Below, in pieces: positions 39,401 to 51,003 of a stretch of DNA of 64,000 nucleotides. The notes under the pieces were generated by a model. The model was given only the letters and a program-made list of their open reading frames with translations, was not told the origin of the DNA and made no database searches. Origin of the DNA: Apostichopus japonicus. Taxonomy: Eukaryota; Echinodermata; Holothuroidea; Aspidochirotida; Stichopodidae. The translations under genes and the position numbers were made by a program. The stretch spans positions 12,767,001-12,831,000 of the forward strand of contig NC_092566.1 of NCBI RefSeq assembly GCF_037975245.1. Direction: 5' to 3'. Within the stretch, counting starts at the first letter, position 1. Each line of letters begins with the position of its first letter.

Positions 39401-41873
39401 GTGCGGTACCATTCAATCGAATGTTCGGTATCGATCAATCGAATGTGCGGTACAGATGATTCGAATGTTCGGTACCGATCAATCGAATGTGCGGTACCGA
39501 TCAATCGAATGTTCGGTACAGATGATTCGAATGTTCGGTAACGATCAATCGAATGTGCGGTACCGATCAATCGAATGTTCGGTACCGATTAATCGAATGT
39601 TCGGTACCGAATAATCGAATGTGCGGTACCGATCCATCGAATGTGCGGCAGCTATGAATCGAATGTGCGTAACTGATGTATCGAGTGTGCGGTATCGATC
39701 AATCGAATGTTCGGTATCAATCAATCTAATGCAGGTTACCGATCAATCGAATGTTCGGAACCTATCAATCGAATGTGCGGTACCGATCAATCGAATGTGC
39801 GGTACCGATAAATCGAATGTGCGGTATCGATGAATTGAATGTGCGGTACCGAAGAATTGAATGTGCGTTACCGATAAATCGAATGGGCGGTACCGATCAA
39901 TCGAATGTTCGGTACCGATTAATCGAATGTTCGGTACCGATCAATCGAATGTAAGGTATCGATCAATCAAATGTAAGGTACAGATGATTCGAATGTTCGG
40001 TACCGATCAATCGAATGTGCGGTACCGATCAATCGAATGTTCGGTACCGATTAATCGAATGTGCGATACCGATCAATCGAATGTACGGTATCGATCAATC
40101 GAATGTGCGGTACCGATCAATCGAATGTGCAGCACCTATGAATCGAATGTTCGGTACCGATCAATCGAATGTGCGGCACCTATGATTCGAATGTGCGTAA
40201 CCGATGTATCGAGTGTGCGGTATCGATCAATCGAATGTGCGGTATCGATCAATCGAATGTGCGGTACCGATCAATCGAATGTGCGGTACCGATGAATCGA
40301 TTGTGCGGTACCTATCAATGGAATGTACGGTACAGATCAATCGAATGTTCGGTACCTATCAATCGAATGTGCGGTACCATTCAATCGAATGTGCGTTACC
40401 GAACAATCGAATGTGCGGTACCGATCAATCGAATGTGCGGTACCGATTAATCGAATGTGCTATTTCGATGAATTGAATGTGCGTTACCGATAAATCGAAT
40501 GTGCGGTATCGATGAATTGAATGTGCGGTACCGATGAATTGAATGTGCGTAACCGATAAATCGAATGTGCGGTACCGATCAATCGAATGTTCGGTACCGA
40601 TCAATCGAATGTACGGTATCGATCAATCGAATGTGCGATACAGATGATTCGAATGTTCGGTACCGATCAATCGAATGTGCGGTACCGATCAATCGAATGT
40701 TCGGTACCGATTATTCGAATGTGCGGTACCGATCAATCGAATGTACGGTATCGATCAATCGAATGTGCTGTACCGATCAATCGAATGTGCAGCACCTATG
40801 AATCGAATGTTCGGTACCGATCAATCGAATGTGCGGCACCTATGATTCGAATGTGCGTAACCGATGTATCGAGTGTGCGGTATCGATCAATCGAATGTGC
40901 GGTATCGATCAATCGAATGTGCGGTACCGATGAATCGAATGTGCGGTACCGATGATTCGATTGTGCGGTACCTATCAATGGAATGTACGGTACAGATCAA
41001 TCGCATGTTCGGTACCTATCAATCGAATGTACGGTACCGATCAATCGAATGTGCGTTACCGAACAATCGAATGTGCCGTATCGATCGATCGAATGTGCGT
41101 TACCGATTAATAGAATGTTCGGTACCGATGAATCGAATGTGCGGTACAGATGATTCGAATGTTCGGTACCGATCAATCGAATGTGAGTTACCGATCAATG
41201 GAATGTTCGGAACCGATCAATCGAATTTGCGGAACCGATCAATCGAATGTGCTTTATCGATCAATCGAATGTTCGCAACCGATCAATCGAAAGTTCGGTA
41301 CCGATCAATCGAAAATGCGGTACCGAACATTCGAATGTGCAGTACCGATCAATCGAATGTTCGGTACCGAATAATCGAATGTGCGGTACCGATCAATCGA
41401 ATGTGCGGCAGCTATGAATCGAATGTGCGTAACCGATGTATCGAGTGTGCGGTACCGATTAATCGAATGTGCGATTTCGATGAATTGAATGTGCAACCGA
41501 TAAATCGAATGTGCGGTTTCGATGAATTGAATGTGCGGTACCGATCAATCGAATGTGCGGTACCGATCAATCGAATGTGCGGTACCGATTAATCGAATGT
41601 GCGATTTCGATGAATTGAATGTGCGTTACAGATAAATCGAATGTGCGGTACCGATCAATCGAATGTTCGGTACCGAATAATCGAATGTGCAATACCGATC
41701 AATCGAATGTGCGGCAGCTATGAATCGAATGTGCGTAACCGATGTATCGAGTGTGCGGTATCGATCAATCGAATGTGCGGTATCGATCAATCGAATGTTC
41801 GGTACCGATCAATCGAATGTTCGGTATCAATCAATCTAATGCACGTTACCGATCAATCGAATGTTCGGAACCT
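36445..41873 (+). repeat. 5,429-bp higher-order repeat, copy 2
   Basis: Tandem copy of 31,016-36,444. Identity continues about 280 bp past the end, to about 42,155, where GGTAACG in the older copy (36,722) meets GGTACCG. That stretch is also the start of the second 1,626-bp copy, so both duplications share the junction at 41,873/41,874. Confidence 0.92.
40248..41873 (+). repeat. 1,626-bp higher-order repeat, copy 1
   Basis: Nested at the end of the second 5,429-bp copy. Landmarks at 40,565, 40,864, 41,150, 41,305 and 41,641 recur 1,626 bp downstream. The length is 74 x 22 minus 2, matching the 2-base deletion near 41,494. No equivalent exists after the first 5,429-bp copy, so this duplication came later. 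Confidence 0.9.
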
Positions 41874-43499
41874 ATCAATCGAATGTGCGGTACCGATCAA
41901 TCGAATGTGCGGTACCGATGAATCGATTGTGCGGTACCTATCAATGGAATGTACGGTACAGATCAATCGAATGTTCGGTACCTATCAATCGAATGTGCGG
42001 TACCATTCAATCGAATGTGCGTTACCGAACAATCGAATGTGCGGTACCGATCAATCGAATGTGCGGTACCGATTAATCGAATGTGCTATTTCGATGAATT
42101 GAATGTGCGTTACCGATAAATCGAATGTGCGGTATCGATGAATTGAATGTGCGGTACCGATGAATTGAATGTGCGTAACCGATAAATCGAATGTGCGGTA
42201 CCGATCAATCGAATGTTCGGTACCGATCAATCGAATGTACGGTATCGATCAATCGAATGTGCGATACAGATGATTCGAATGTTCGGTACCGATCAATCGA
42301 ATGTGCGGTACCGATCAATCGAATGTTCGGTACCGATTATTCGAATGTGCGGTACCGATCAATCGAATGTACGGTATCGATCAATCGAATGTGCTGTACC
42401 GATCAATCGAATGTGCAGCACCTATGAATCGAATGTTCGGTACCGATCAATCGAATGTGCGGCACCTATGATTCGAATGTGCGTAACCGATGTATCGAGT
42501 GTGCGGTATCGATCAATCGAATGTGCGGTATCGATCAATCGAATGTGCGGTACCGATGAATCGAATGTGCGGTACCGATGATTCGATTGTGCGGTACCTA
42601 TCAATGGAATGTACGGTACAGATCAATCGCATGTTCGGTACCTATCAATCGAATGTACGGTACCGATCAATCGAATGTGCGTTACCGAACAATCGAATGT
42701 GCCGTATCGATCGATCGAATGTGCGTTACCGATTAATAGAATGTTCGGTACCGATGAATCGAATGTGCGGTACAGATGATTCGAATGTTCGGTACCGATC
42801 AATCGAATGTGAGTTACCGATCAATGGAATGTTCGGAACCGATCAATCGAATTTGCGGAACCGATCAATCGAATGTGCTTTATCGATCAATCGAATGTTC
42901 GCAACCGATCAATCGAAAGTTCGGTACCGATCAATCGAAAATGCGGTACCGAACATTCGAATGTGCAGTACCGATCAATCGAATGTTCGGTACCGAATAA
43001 TCGAATGTGCGGTACCGATCAATCGAATGTGCGGCAGCTATGAATCGAATGTGCGTAACCGATGTATCGAGTGTGCGGTACCGATTAATCGAATGTGCGA
43101 TTTCGATGAATTGAATGTGCAACCGATAAATCGAATGTGCGGTTTCGATGAATTGAATGTGCGGTACCGATCAATCGAATGTGCGGTACCGATCAATCGA
43201 ATGTGCGGTACCGATTAATCGAATGTGCGATTTCGATGAATTGAATGTGCGTTACAGATAAATCGAATGTGCGGTACCGATCAATCGAATGTTCGGTACC
43301 GAATAATCGAATGTGCAATACCGATCAATCGAATGTGCGGCAGCTATGAATCGAATGTGCGTAACCGATGTATCGAGTGTGCGGTATCGATCAATCGAAT
43401 GTGCGGTATCGATCAATCGAATGTTCGGTACCGATCAATCGAATGTTCGGTATCAATCAATCTAATGCACGTTACCGATCAATCGAATGTTCGGAACCT
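41874..43499 (+). repeat. 1,626-bp higher-order repeat, copy 2
   Basis: Tandem copy of 40,248-41,873, again ending at a TTCGGAACCTATC unit. Identity runs a few tens of bases further, to about 43,535, where GTGGGGTACC appears in place of GTGCGGTACC. From 42,490 on it also matches 29,038 onward at 13,452 bp. Confidence 0.9.
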
Positions 43500-46400
43500 A
43501 TCAATCGAATGTGCGGTACCGATCAATCGAATGTGGGGTACCGATTAATCGAATGTGCGATTTCGATGAATGGAATGTGCGTAACCGATAAATCGAATGT
43601 GCGGTACCGATCAATCGAATGTTCGGTACCGATGAATCGAATGTTCGGTACCGATCAATCGAATGTACGGTATCGATCAATCGAATGTGCGGTACAGATG
43701 ATTCGAATGTTCGGTACCGATCAATCGAATGTTCGATACCGATTAATCGAATGTTCGGTCCCGATTAATCGAATGTACGGTATTGATCAATCGAATGTGC
43801 GGTACAGATGATTCGAATGTTCGGTACCGATCAATCGAATGTGCGGTACCGATCAATCGAATGTTCGGTACCGATTAATCGAATGTTCGGTACCGAATAA
43901 TCGAATGTGCGGTACCGATCAATCGAATGTGCGGCAGCTATGAATCGAATGTGCGTAACCGATGTATCGAGTGTGCGGTATCGATCAATCGAATGTGCGG
44001 TATCGATCAATCGAAGGTGCGGTGCCGATCAATCGAATGTTCGGTATCAATCAATCTAATGCACGTTACCGATCAATCGAATGTTCGGAACCTATCAATC
44101 GAATGTGCGGTACCGATCAATCGAATGTGCGGTACCGATGTATCGAATGTTCGGTACCGATCAATCGAATGTAAGGTATCGATCAATCGAATGTAAGGTA
44201 CAGATGATTCGAATGTTCGGTACCGATCAATCGAATGTGCGGTACCGATCAATCGAATGTTCGGTACCGATTAATCGAATGTGCGGTACCGATCAATCGA
44301 ATGTACGGTATCGATCAATCGAATGTGCGGTACCGATCAATCGAATGTGCAGCACCTATGAATCGAATGTTCGGTACCGATCAATCGAATGTGCGGCACC
44401 TATGATTCGAATGTGCGTAACCGATGTATCGAGTGTGCGGTATCGATCAATCGAATGTGCGGTATCGATCAATCGAATGTGCGGTACCGATCAATCGAAT
44501 GTGCGGTACCGATGAATCGATTGTGCGGTACCTATCAATGGAATGTACGGTACAGATCAATCGAATGTTCGGTACCTATCAATCGAATGTGCGGTACCAT
44601 TCAATCGAATGTGCGTTACCGAACAATCGAATGTGCGGTACCGATCAATCGAATGTGCGGTACCGATTAATCGAATGTGCTATTTCGATGAATTGAATGT
44701 GCGTTACCGATAAATCGAATGTGCGGTATCGATGAATTGAATGTGCGGTAACGATGAATTGAATGTGCGTAACCGATAAATCGAATGTGCGGTACCGATC
44801 AATCGAATGTTCGGTACCGATCAATCGAATGTACGGTATCGATCAATCGAATGTGCGGTACAGATGATTCGAATGTTCGGTACCGATCAATCGAATGTGC
44901 GGTACCGATCAATCGAATGTTCGGTACCGATTAATCGAATGTGCGGTACCGATCATTCGAATGTACGGTATCGATCAATCGAATGTGCTGTACCGATCAA
45001 TCGAATGTGCAGCACCTATGAATCGAATGTTCGGTACCGATCAATCGAAAGTGCGGCACCTATGATTCGAATGTGCGTAACCGATGTATCGAGTGTGCGG
45101 TATCGATCAATCGAATGTGCGGTATCGATCAATCGAATGTGCGGTACCGATCAATCGAATGTGCGGTACCGATGAATCGATTGTGCGGTACCTATCAATG
45201 GAATGTACGGTACCGATCAATCGAATGTTCGGTACCTATCAATCGAATGTGCGGTACCATTCAATCGAATGTGCGTTACCGAACAATCGAATGTGCGGTA
45301 CCGATCAACCGAATGTGCGATACCGATCAATCGAATGTTCGGTACCTATCAATGGAATGTACGGTACAGATCAATCGCATGTTCGGTACCTATCAATCGA
45401 ATGTGCGGTACCGATCAATCGAATGTGCGTTACCGAACAATCGAATGTGCCGTATCGATCGATCGAATGTGTGTTACCGATTAATAGAATGTTCGCAACC
45501 GATCAATCGAAAGTTCAGTACCGATCAATCGAAATGCGGTACCGAACATTCGAATGTGCAGTACCGATCAATCGAATGTTCGGTACCGATCAATCGAATG
45601 TGCGGTACCGATCAATCGAATGTGCGGCACCTATGATTCGAATGTGTGTAACCGATGTATCGAGTGTGCGGTATCGATCAATCGAATGTGCGGTATCGAT
45701 CAATCGAATGTGCGGTACCGATCAATCGAATGTGCGGTACCGATGAATCGATTGTGCGGTACCTATCAATGGAATGTACGGTACAGATCAATCGCATGTT
45801 CGGTACCTATCAATCGAATGTACGGTACCGATCAATCGAATGTGCGTTACCGAACAATCGAAAGTGCCGTATCGATCGATCGAATGTGCGTTACCGATTA
45901 ATAGAATGTTCGGTACCGATGAATCGAATGTGCGGTACAGATGATTCGAATGTTCGGTACCGATCAATCGAATGTGAGTTACCGATCAATGGAATGTTCG
46001 GAACCGATCAATCGAATTTGCGGAACCGATCAATCGAATGTGCTTTATCGATCAATCGAATGTTCGCAACCGATCAATCGAAAGTTCGGTACCGATCAAT
46101 CGAAAATGCGGTACCGAACATTCGAATGTGCAGTACCGATCAATCGAATGTTCGGTACCGAATAATCGAATGTGCGGTACCGATCAATCGAATGTGCGGC
46201 AGCTATGAATCGAATGTGTGTAACCGATGTATCGAGTGTGCGGTATCGATCAATCGAATGTGCGGTATCGATCAATCGAATGTGCGGTACCGATCAATCG
46301 AATGTTCGGTATCAATCAATCTAATGCACGTTACCGATCAATCGAATGTTCGGAACCTATCAATCTAATGTGCGGTACCGATCAATCGAATGTGCGATTT

Positions 46401-47180
46401 CGATGAATTGAATGTGCGTTACCGATAAATCGAATGTGCGGTATCGATGAATTGAATGTGCGGTACCGAACAATCGAATGTGCGGTACCGATCAATCGAA
46501 TGTGCGGTACCGATTAATCGAATGTGCGATTTCGATGAATTGAATGTGCGGTACCGATAAATCGAATGTGCGGTACCGATCAATCGAATGTTCGGTACCG
46601 AATAATCGAATGTGCGGTACCGATCAATCGAATGTGCGGCAGCTATGAATCGAATGTGTGTAACCGATGTATCGAGTGTGCGGTATCGATCAATCGAATG
46701 TGCGGTATCGATCAATCGAATGTGCGGTACCGATTAATCGAATGTGCGATTTCGATGAATGTAATGTGCGTTACCGATAAATCGAATGTGCGGTATCGAT
46801 GAATTGAATGTGCGGTACCGATGAATTGAATGTGCGTAACCGATAAATCGAATGTTCGGTACCTATCAATCGAATGTGCGGTACCATTCAATCGAATGTG
46901 CGTTACCGAACAATCGAATGTGCGGTACCGATCAACCGAATGTGCGATACCGATCAATCGAATGTTCGGTACCTATCAATGGAATGTACGGTACCGATGA
47001 ATCGATTGTGCGGTACCTATCAATGGAATGTACGGTACAGATCAATCGCATGTTCGGTACCTATCAATCGAATGTACGGTACCGATCAATCGAATGTGCG
47101 TTACCGAACAATCGAAAGTGCCGTATCGATCGATCGAATGTGCGGTACCGATTAATAGAATGTTCGGTACCGATGAATCG
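43500..47180 (+). repeat. Family A segment with a distant 2.5-kb copy
   Basis: From about 44,799 to 46,470 this matches the 2.5-kb unit at 16,990-18,660 (offset 27,809 bp), including the 1-base deletion near 45,532. The part 43,500-45,700 also matches 30,050-32,240 (offset 13,452 bp). After about 46,470 the unit order is shuffled relative to other copies, and by about 47,180 family A markers fade into canonical monomers: the A to B transition. Confidence 0.83.
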
Positions 47181-50100
47181 AATGTGCGGTACCGATCAAT
47201 CGAATGTTCGGTACCGATCAATCGAATGTTCGGTACCGATCAATCGAATGTGCGGTACCGATCTATCGAATGTGCGGTACCGACCAATCGAATGTGCGGT
47301 ACCGATAAATCGAATGTTCGCAACCTTTCAATCGAATGTGCAGTACTGATCAATCGAATGTGCGGAACCGATCAATCGAATGTGCGGTACCGATAAATCG
47401 AATGTGCGGTACCGATCAATCCAATGTGCGGTACCAATTAATCGAATGTGCGGTACCTATCAATCGAATGTGCATAACCGATCAATCGAATGTGCGGTAC
47501 CGATCAATCGAATGTGCGATACCGATCAATCGAATGTGCGGTAACAATCAATCGAAAGTGTGGTACCGATAAAATGAATGTCCGGTACCGATAAATCGAA
47601 TGTGTGGTACGGATCAATCGAATGTTCGGTACCGATCAATCGAATGTTCGGTCTGATCAATCGAATGTGCAGTACTGATCAATCGAATGTGAGGTACCGA
47701 TAAATCGAATGTTCGCAACCGATCAATCGAAAGTTCAGTACCGAACAATCGAATGTGCGGTACTGAACAATCGAATGTGCTATACCGATGAAATGAATGT
47801 GCGGTACCGATTAATCCAATGAGCGGTACCGATTAATCGAATGTGCGATACCGATAAATGTAATGTGCGGTACCGATAAATGGAATGTGCGGTACCGATC
47901 AATCGAATGTGCGATACCGAACAATCGAATGTGCGGTACCGAACAATAGAATGTCCGGTACCGAAAAAAATGAATGTGCGGTACCGATCAATCGAATGTT
48001 CCTTACCGACCAATCGAATGTGCGGTACCGATCAATCGAATGTGCGGTAACGATAAATAGAATGTGCGGTACAGATAAATCGAATGTGCGGTACCGAGCA
48101 ATCGAATGTGCGGTACCGATCAATCGAAAGTTCGGAACCGATCAATCGAATGCTCGGTACCGATTAATCGAATATGCGCTCCCGATCAATCGAATGTGTG
48201 ATACGGATCAATCGATTGTGCGGTAACGATGAATCGAATGTCCGGAACCGATCAATCGAATGTGCGGTACCGATAAAATGAATGTGCGGTACATATAAAT
48301 CGAATGTGCGGTACCGATTAGTCGAATTTACGGTACCGATCAATCGAATGTCCGCAACCGATCAATCGAATGTGCGGTACCGATCAATCGAATGTTCAGT
48401 ATCGAACAATCGAATGTGCGGTACCGATAAAATGAATGTGCTGTACCGATCAATCGAATGTGCGGTACCTTTCAATCGAATGTGCGGTACCGATCAATCG
48501 AATGTGCGGTACCGATCAATCGAATTTGCGGAAACGATCAATCGAATGTGCGGTAACAAACAATCAAATGTGCTGTTCCGATAAATAGAATGTGCGGTAA
48601 CGAAAAATCAAATGTGCGGTACCGATCAATCCAATTTGCGGTACAGATAAATCGAATGTGCGGTACCGAGCAATCGAATGTGCGGTACCGATCAATCGAA
48701 TGTGCGGTACCTATCAATCGATTGTTCGGTACCGATCAATCGAATGTGCGGTACCGATCAATCGAATGCGACGTACCGGTCAATCGAATGTTCGGTATCA
48801 ATCAATCGAAAGTGCGGTACCGATCAATCGAATTGGCGGTACCGATCAGTCGAATGTGCGGTACCCATAAAATGAATGTGCGGTACCGATCAGTCGAATT
48901 TACGGTACCGATCAATCGAATGTGCGGTACCGATTAAATGAATGTGCGGTACCTATTAATCGAATGTGCGGTACCGATTAGTCGAATTTACGGTACCGAT
49001 CAATCGAATGTCCGCAACCGATCAATCGAATGTGCGGTACCGATCAATCGAATGTTCAGTATCGTACAATCGAATGTGCGGTACCGATAAAATGAATGTG
49101 TTGTACCGATCAATCGAATGTGCGGTACCTTTCAATCGAATGTGCGGTACCGATCAATCGAATGTGCGGTACCGATCAATCGAATTTGCGGAAACGATCA
49201 ATCGAATGTGCGGTATCGAATAATTGCATGTACGGAACCGATAAAATGAATGTGCGGTACCGATGAATAGAATGTGCGGTACCGAAAAATCGAATGTGCG
49301 GTACCGATCATTCGAATGTGCGGTACGGATCAATCGATTGTGCGGTACCGATGAATCGAATGTCCGGAACCGAACAATCGAATGTGCGGTTCCGATCAAT
49401 CGAATATGCGGAACCGATAAATCGAATATTCCGGACTGATCAATCGAATGTACGGTACCGATCAATCGAATGGGCGGTACCGATCAATCAAATGTGCGGT
49501 ACCGATTAATCGAATGTGCGATACCGATAAATATAAGGTGCTGTACCGATAAATCGAATGTGCGGTACCGATCAGTTGAATGTGCGGTACCGATCAATCG
49601 AATGTGCGGTATCGATCCATCGAATGTGAGGAACCGATCAATCGAATGTGCGGTACCGATCCATCGAATGTTCGGTACCGATCAATCGAATGTGCGGTAC
49701 CGACCAATCGAATGTGCGGTACCGATCAATCGAATGTGCGGTAACGATAAATAGAATGTGCGGTACCGAAAAATCGAATGTGCGGTATCGATCAATCCAA
49801 TTTGCGGTACAGATAAATCGAATGTGCGGAACCGAGCAATCAAATGTGCGGTACCTATCAATCGATTGTTCGGTACCGATCAATCGAATTTGCGGTACCG
49901 ATCAATCGAAAGTTCGGTACCGATCAATCGAATGCTCGGTACCGATTAATCGAATATGCGGTCCCGATCAATCGAATGTGTGATACGGATCAATCGATTG
50001 TGCGGTACCGATGAATCGAATGTCCGGAACCGATCAATCGAATGTGCGGTACCGATCAATCGAATGTTCTGTACCTATCAATCAAATGTGCGGAACCGAA

Positions 50101-51003
50101 CAATCGAATCTACGGTTCCGATCAATTGAATATGCGGAACCGATAAATCAAATATTCCGGACTGATCAATCGAATGTACGGTACCGATCAATCGAATGTG
50201 CGGTACCGATCAATCGAATGTTCGGTACCGATCAATCAAATGTGCGGTACCGATTAATCGAATGTGCCATACCGATAAATATAAGGTGCTGTACCGATAA
50301 ATCGAATGTGCGGTACCGATCAATCGAATGTGCGGTACCGATCAATCAAATGTGCGGTATCGAACAATCGAATGTGCAGTACCGATCAATCAATTGTTAG
50401 GTACCGATAAATCGAATGTGCGGTACCGAACAATCGAATGTGCGGTAATGATCAATCGAATATTCGGTATCAATCAATCTAATGTGCGGTACCGATCAAT
50501 CGAATGTGCCGTACCGGTCAATCGAATGTGCGGTAACGATAAAGTGAATGTGCGGTACCGATTAATCAAATGTTCGGTATCAATCAATCGAAAGTGCGGT
50601 ACCGATCAATCGAATGGGCGGTACCGATCAATGGAATGTGCGGTACCGATAAAATGAATGTGCGGTACCTATAAATCGAATGTGCGGTACCGATTAGTCG
50701 AATTTACGGTACCGATCAATCGAATATCCGCAACCGATCAATCGAATGTGCGGTACCGATCAATCGAATGTTCAGTATCGAACAATCGAATGTGCGGTAC
50801 CGATAAAATGAATGTGTTGTACCGATCAATCGAATGTGCGGTACCTTTCAATCGAATGTGCGGTACCGATCAATCGAATGTGCGGTACCAATCAATCGAA
50901 TTTGCGGAAACGATCAATCGAATGTGCGGTATCAAACAATCGAACGTGCGGAACCGATAAAATGAATGTGCGGTACCGATAAATCGAATGTGCGGTACCC
51001 ATC
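47181..51003 (+). repeat. Family B satellite, first block
   Basis: Same 22-bp monomer with different variants: CCGATAAAATGAATG, CCGATTAGTCGAATTTACGG, GTCCGGAACCG, CCGAGCAATCG and GTTCCGGACTGATC. Canonical GGTACCGATC units are common. Exact large tandem duplications are fewer than in family A. Small indels occur near 47,652 (GGTCTGATC, minus 1) and 47,961-47,970 (CCG followed by seven A, plus 1). A 660-bp (30-mer) offset links about 48,282-48,548 with 48,942-49,208. Confidence 0.88.
49543..50845 (+). repeat. Family B 1.3-kb segment, copy left of the A island
   Basis: Matches 55,064-56,366 at an offset of 5,521 bp with a few substitutions (for example GATCAATTGAATATG near 50,121 against GATCAATCGAATATG). 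Shared rare units include CCGATCAGTTGAATG, CCGATAAATATAAGG and TCAATCAATTGTTAGG. The match ends where this copy has GGTACCTTTCAATCG, a unit missing from the right-hand copy. Confidence 0.86.
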
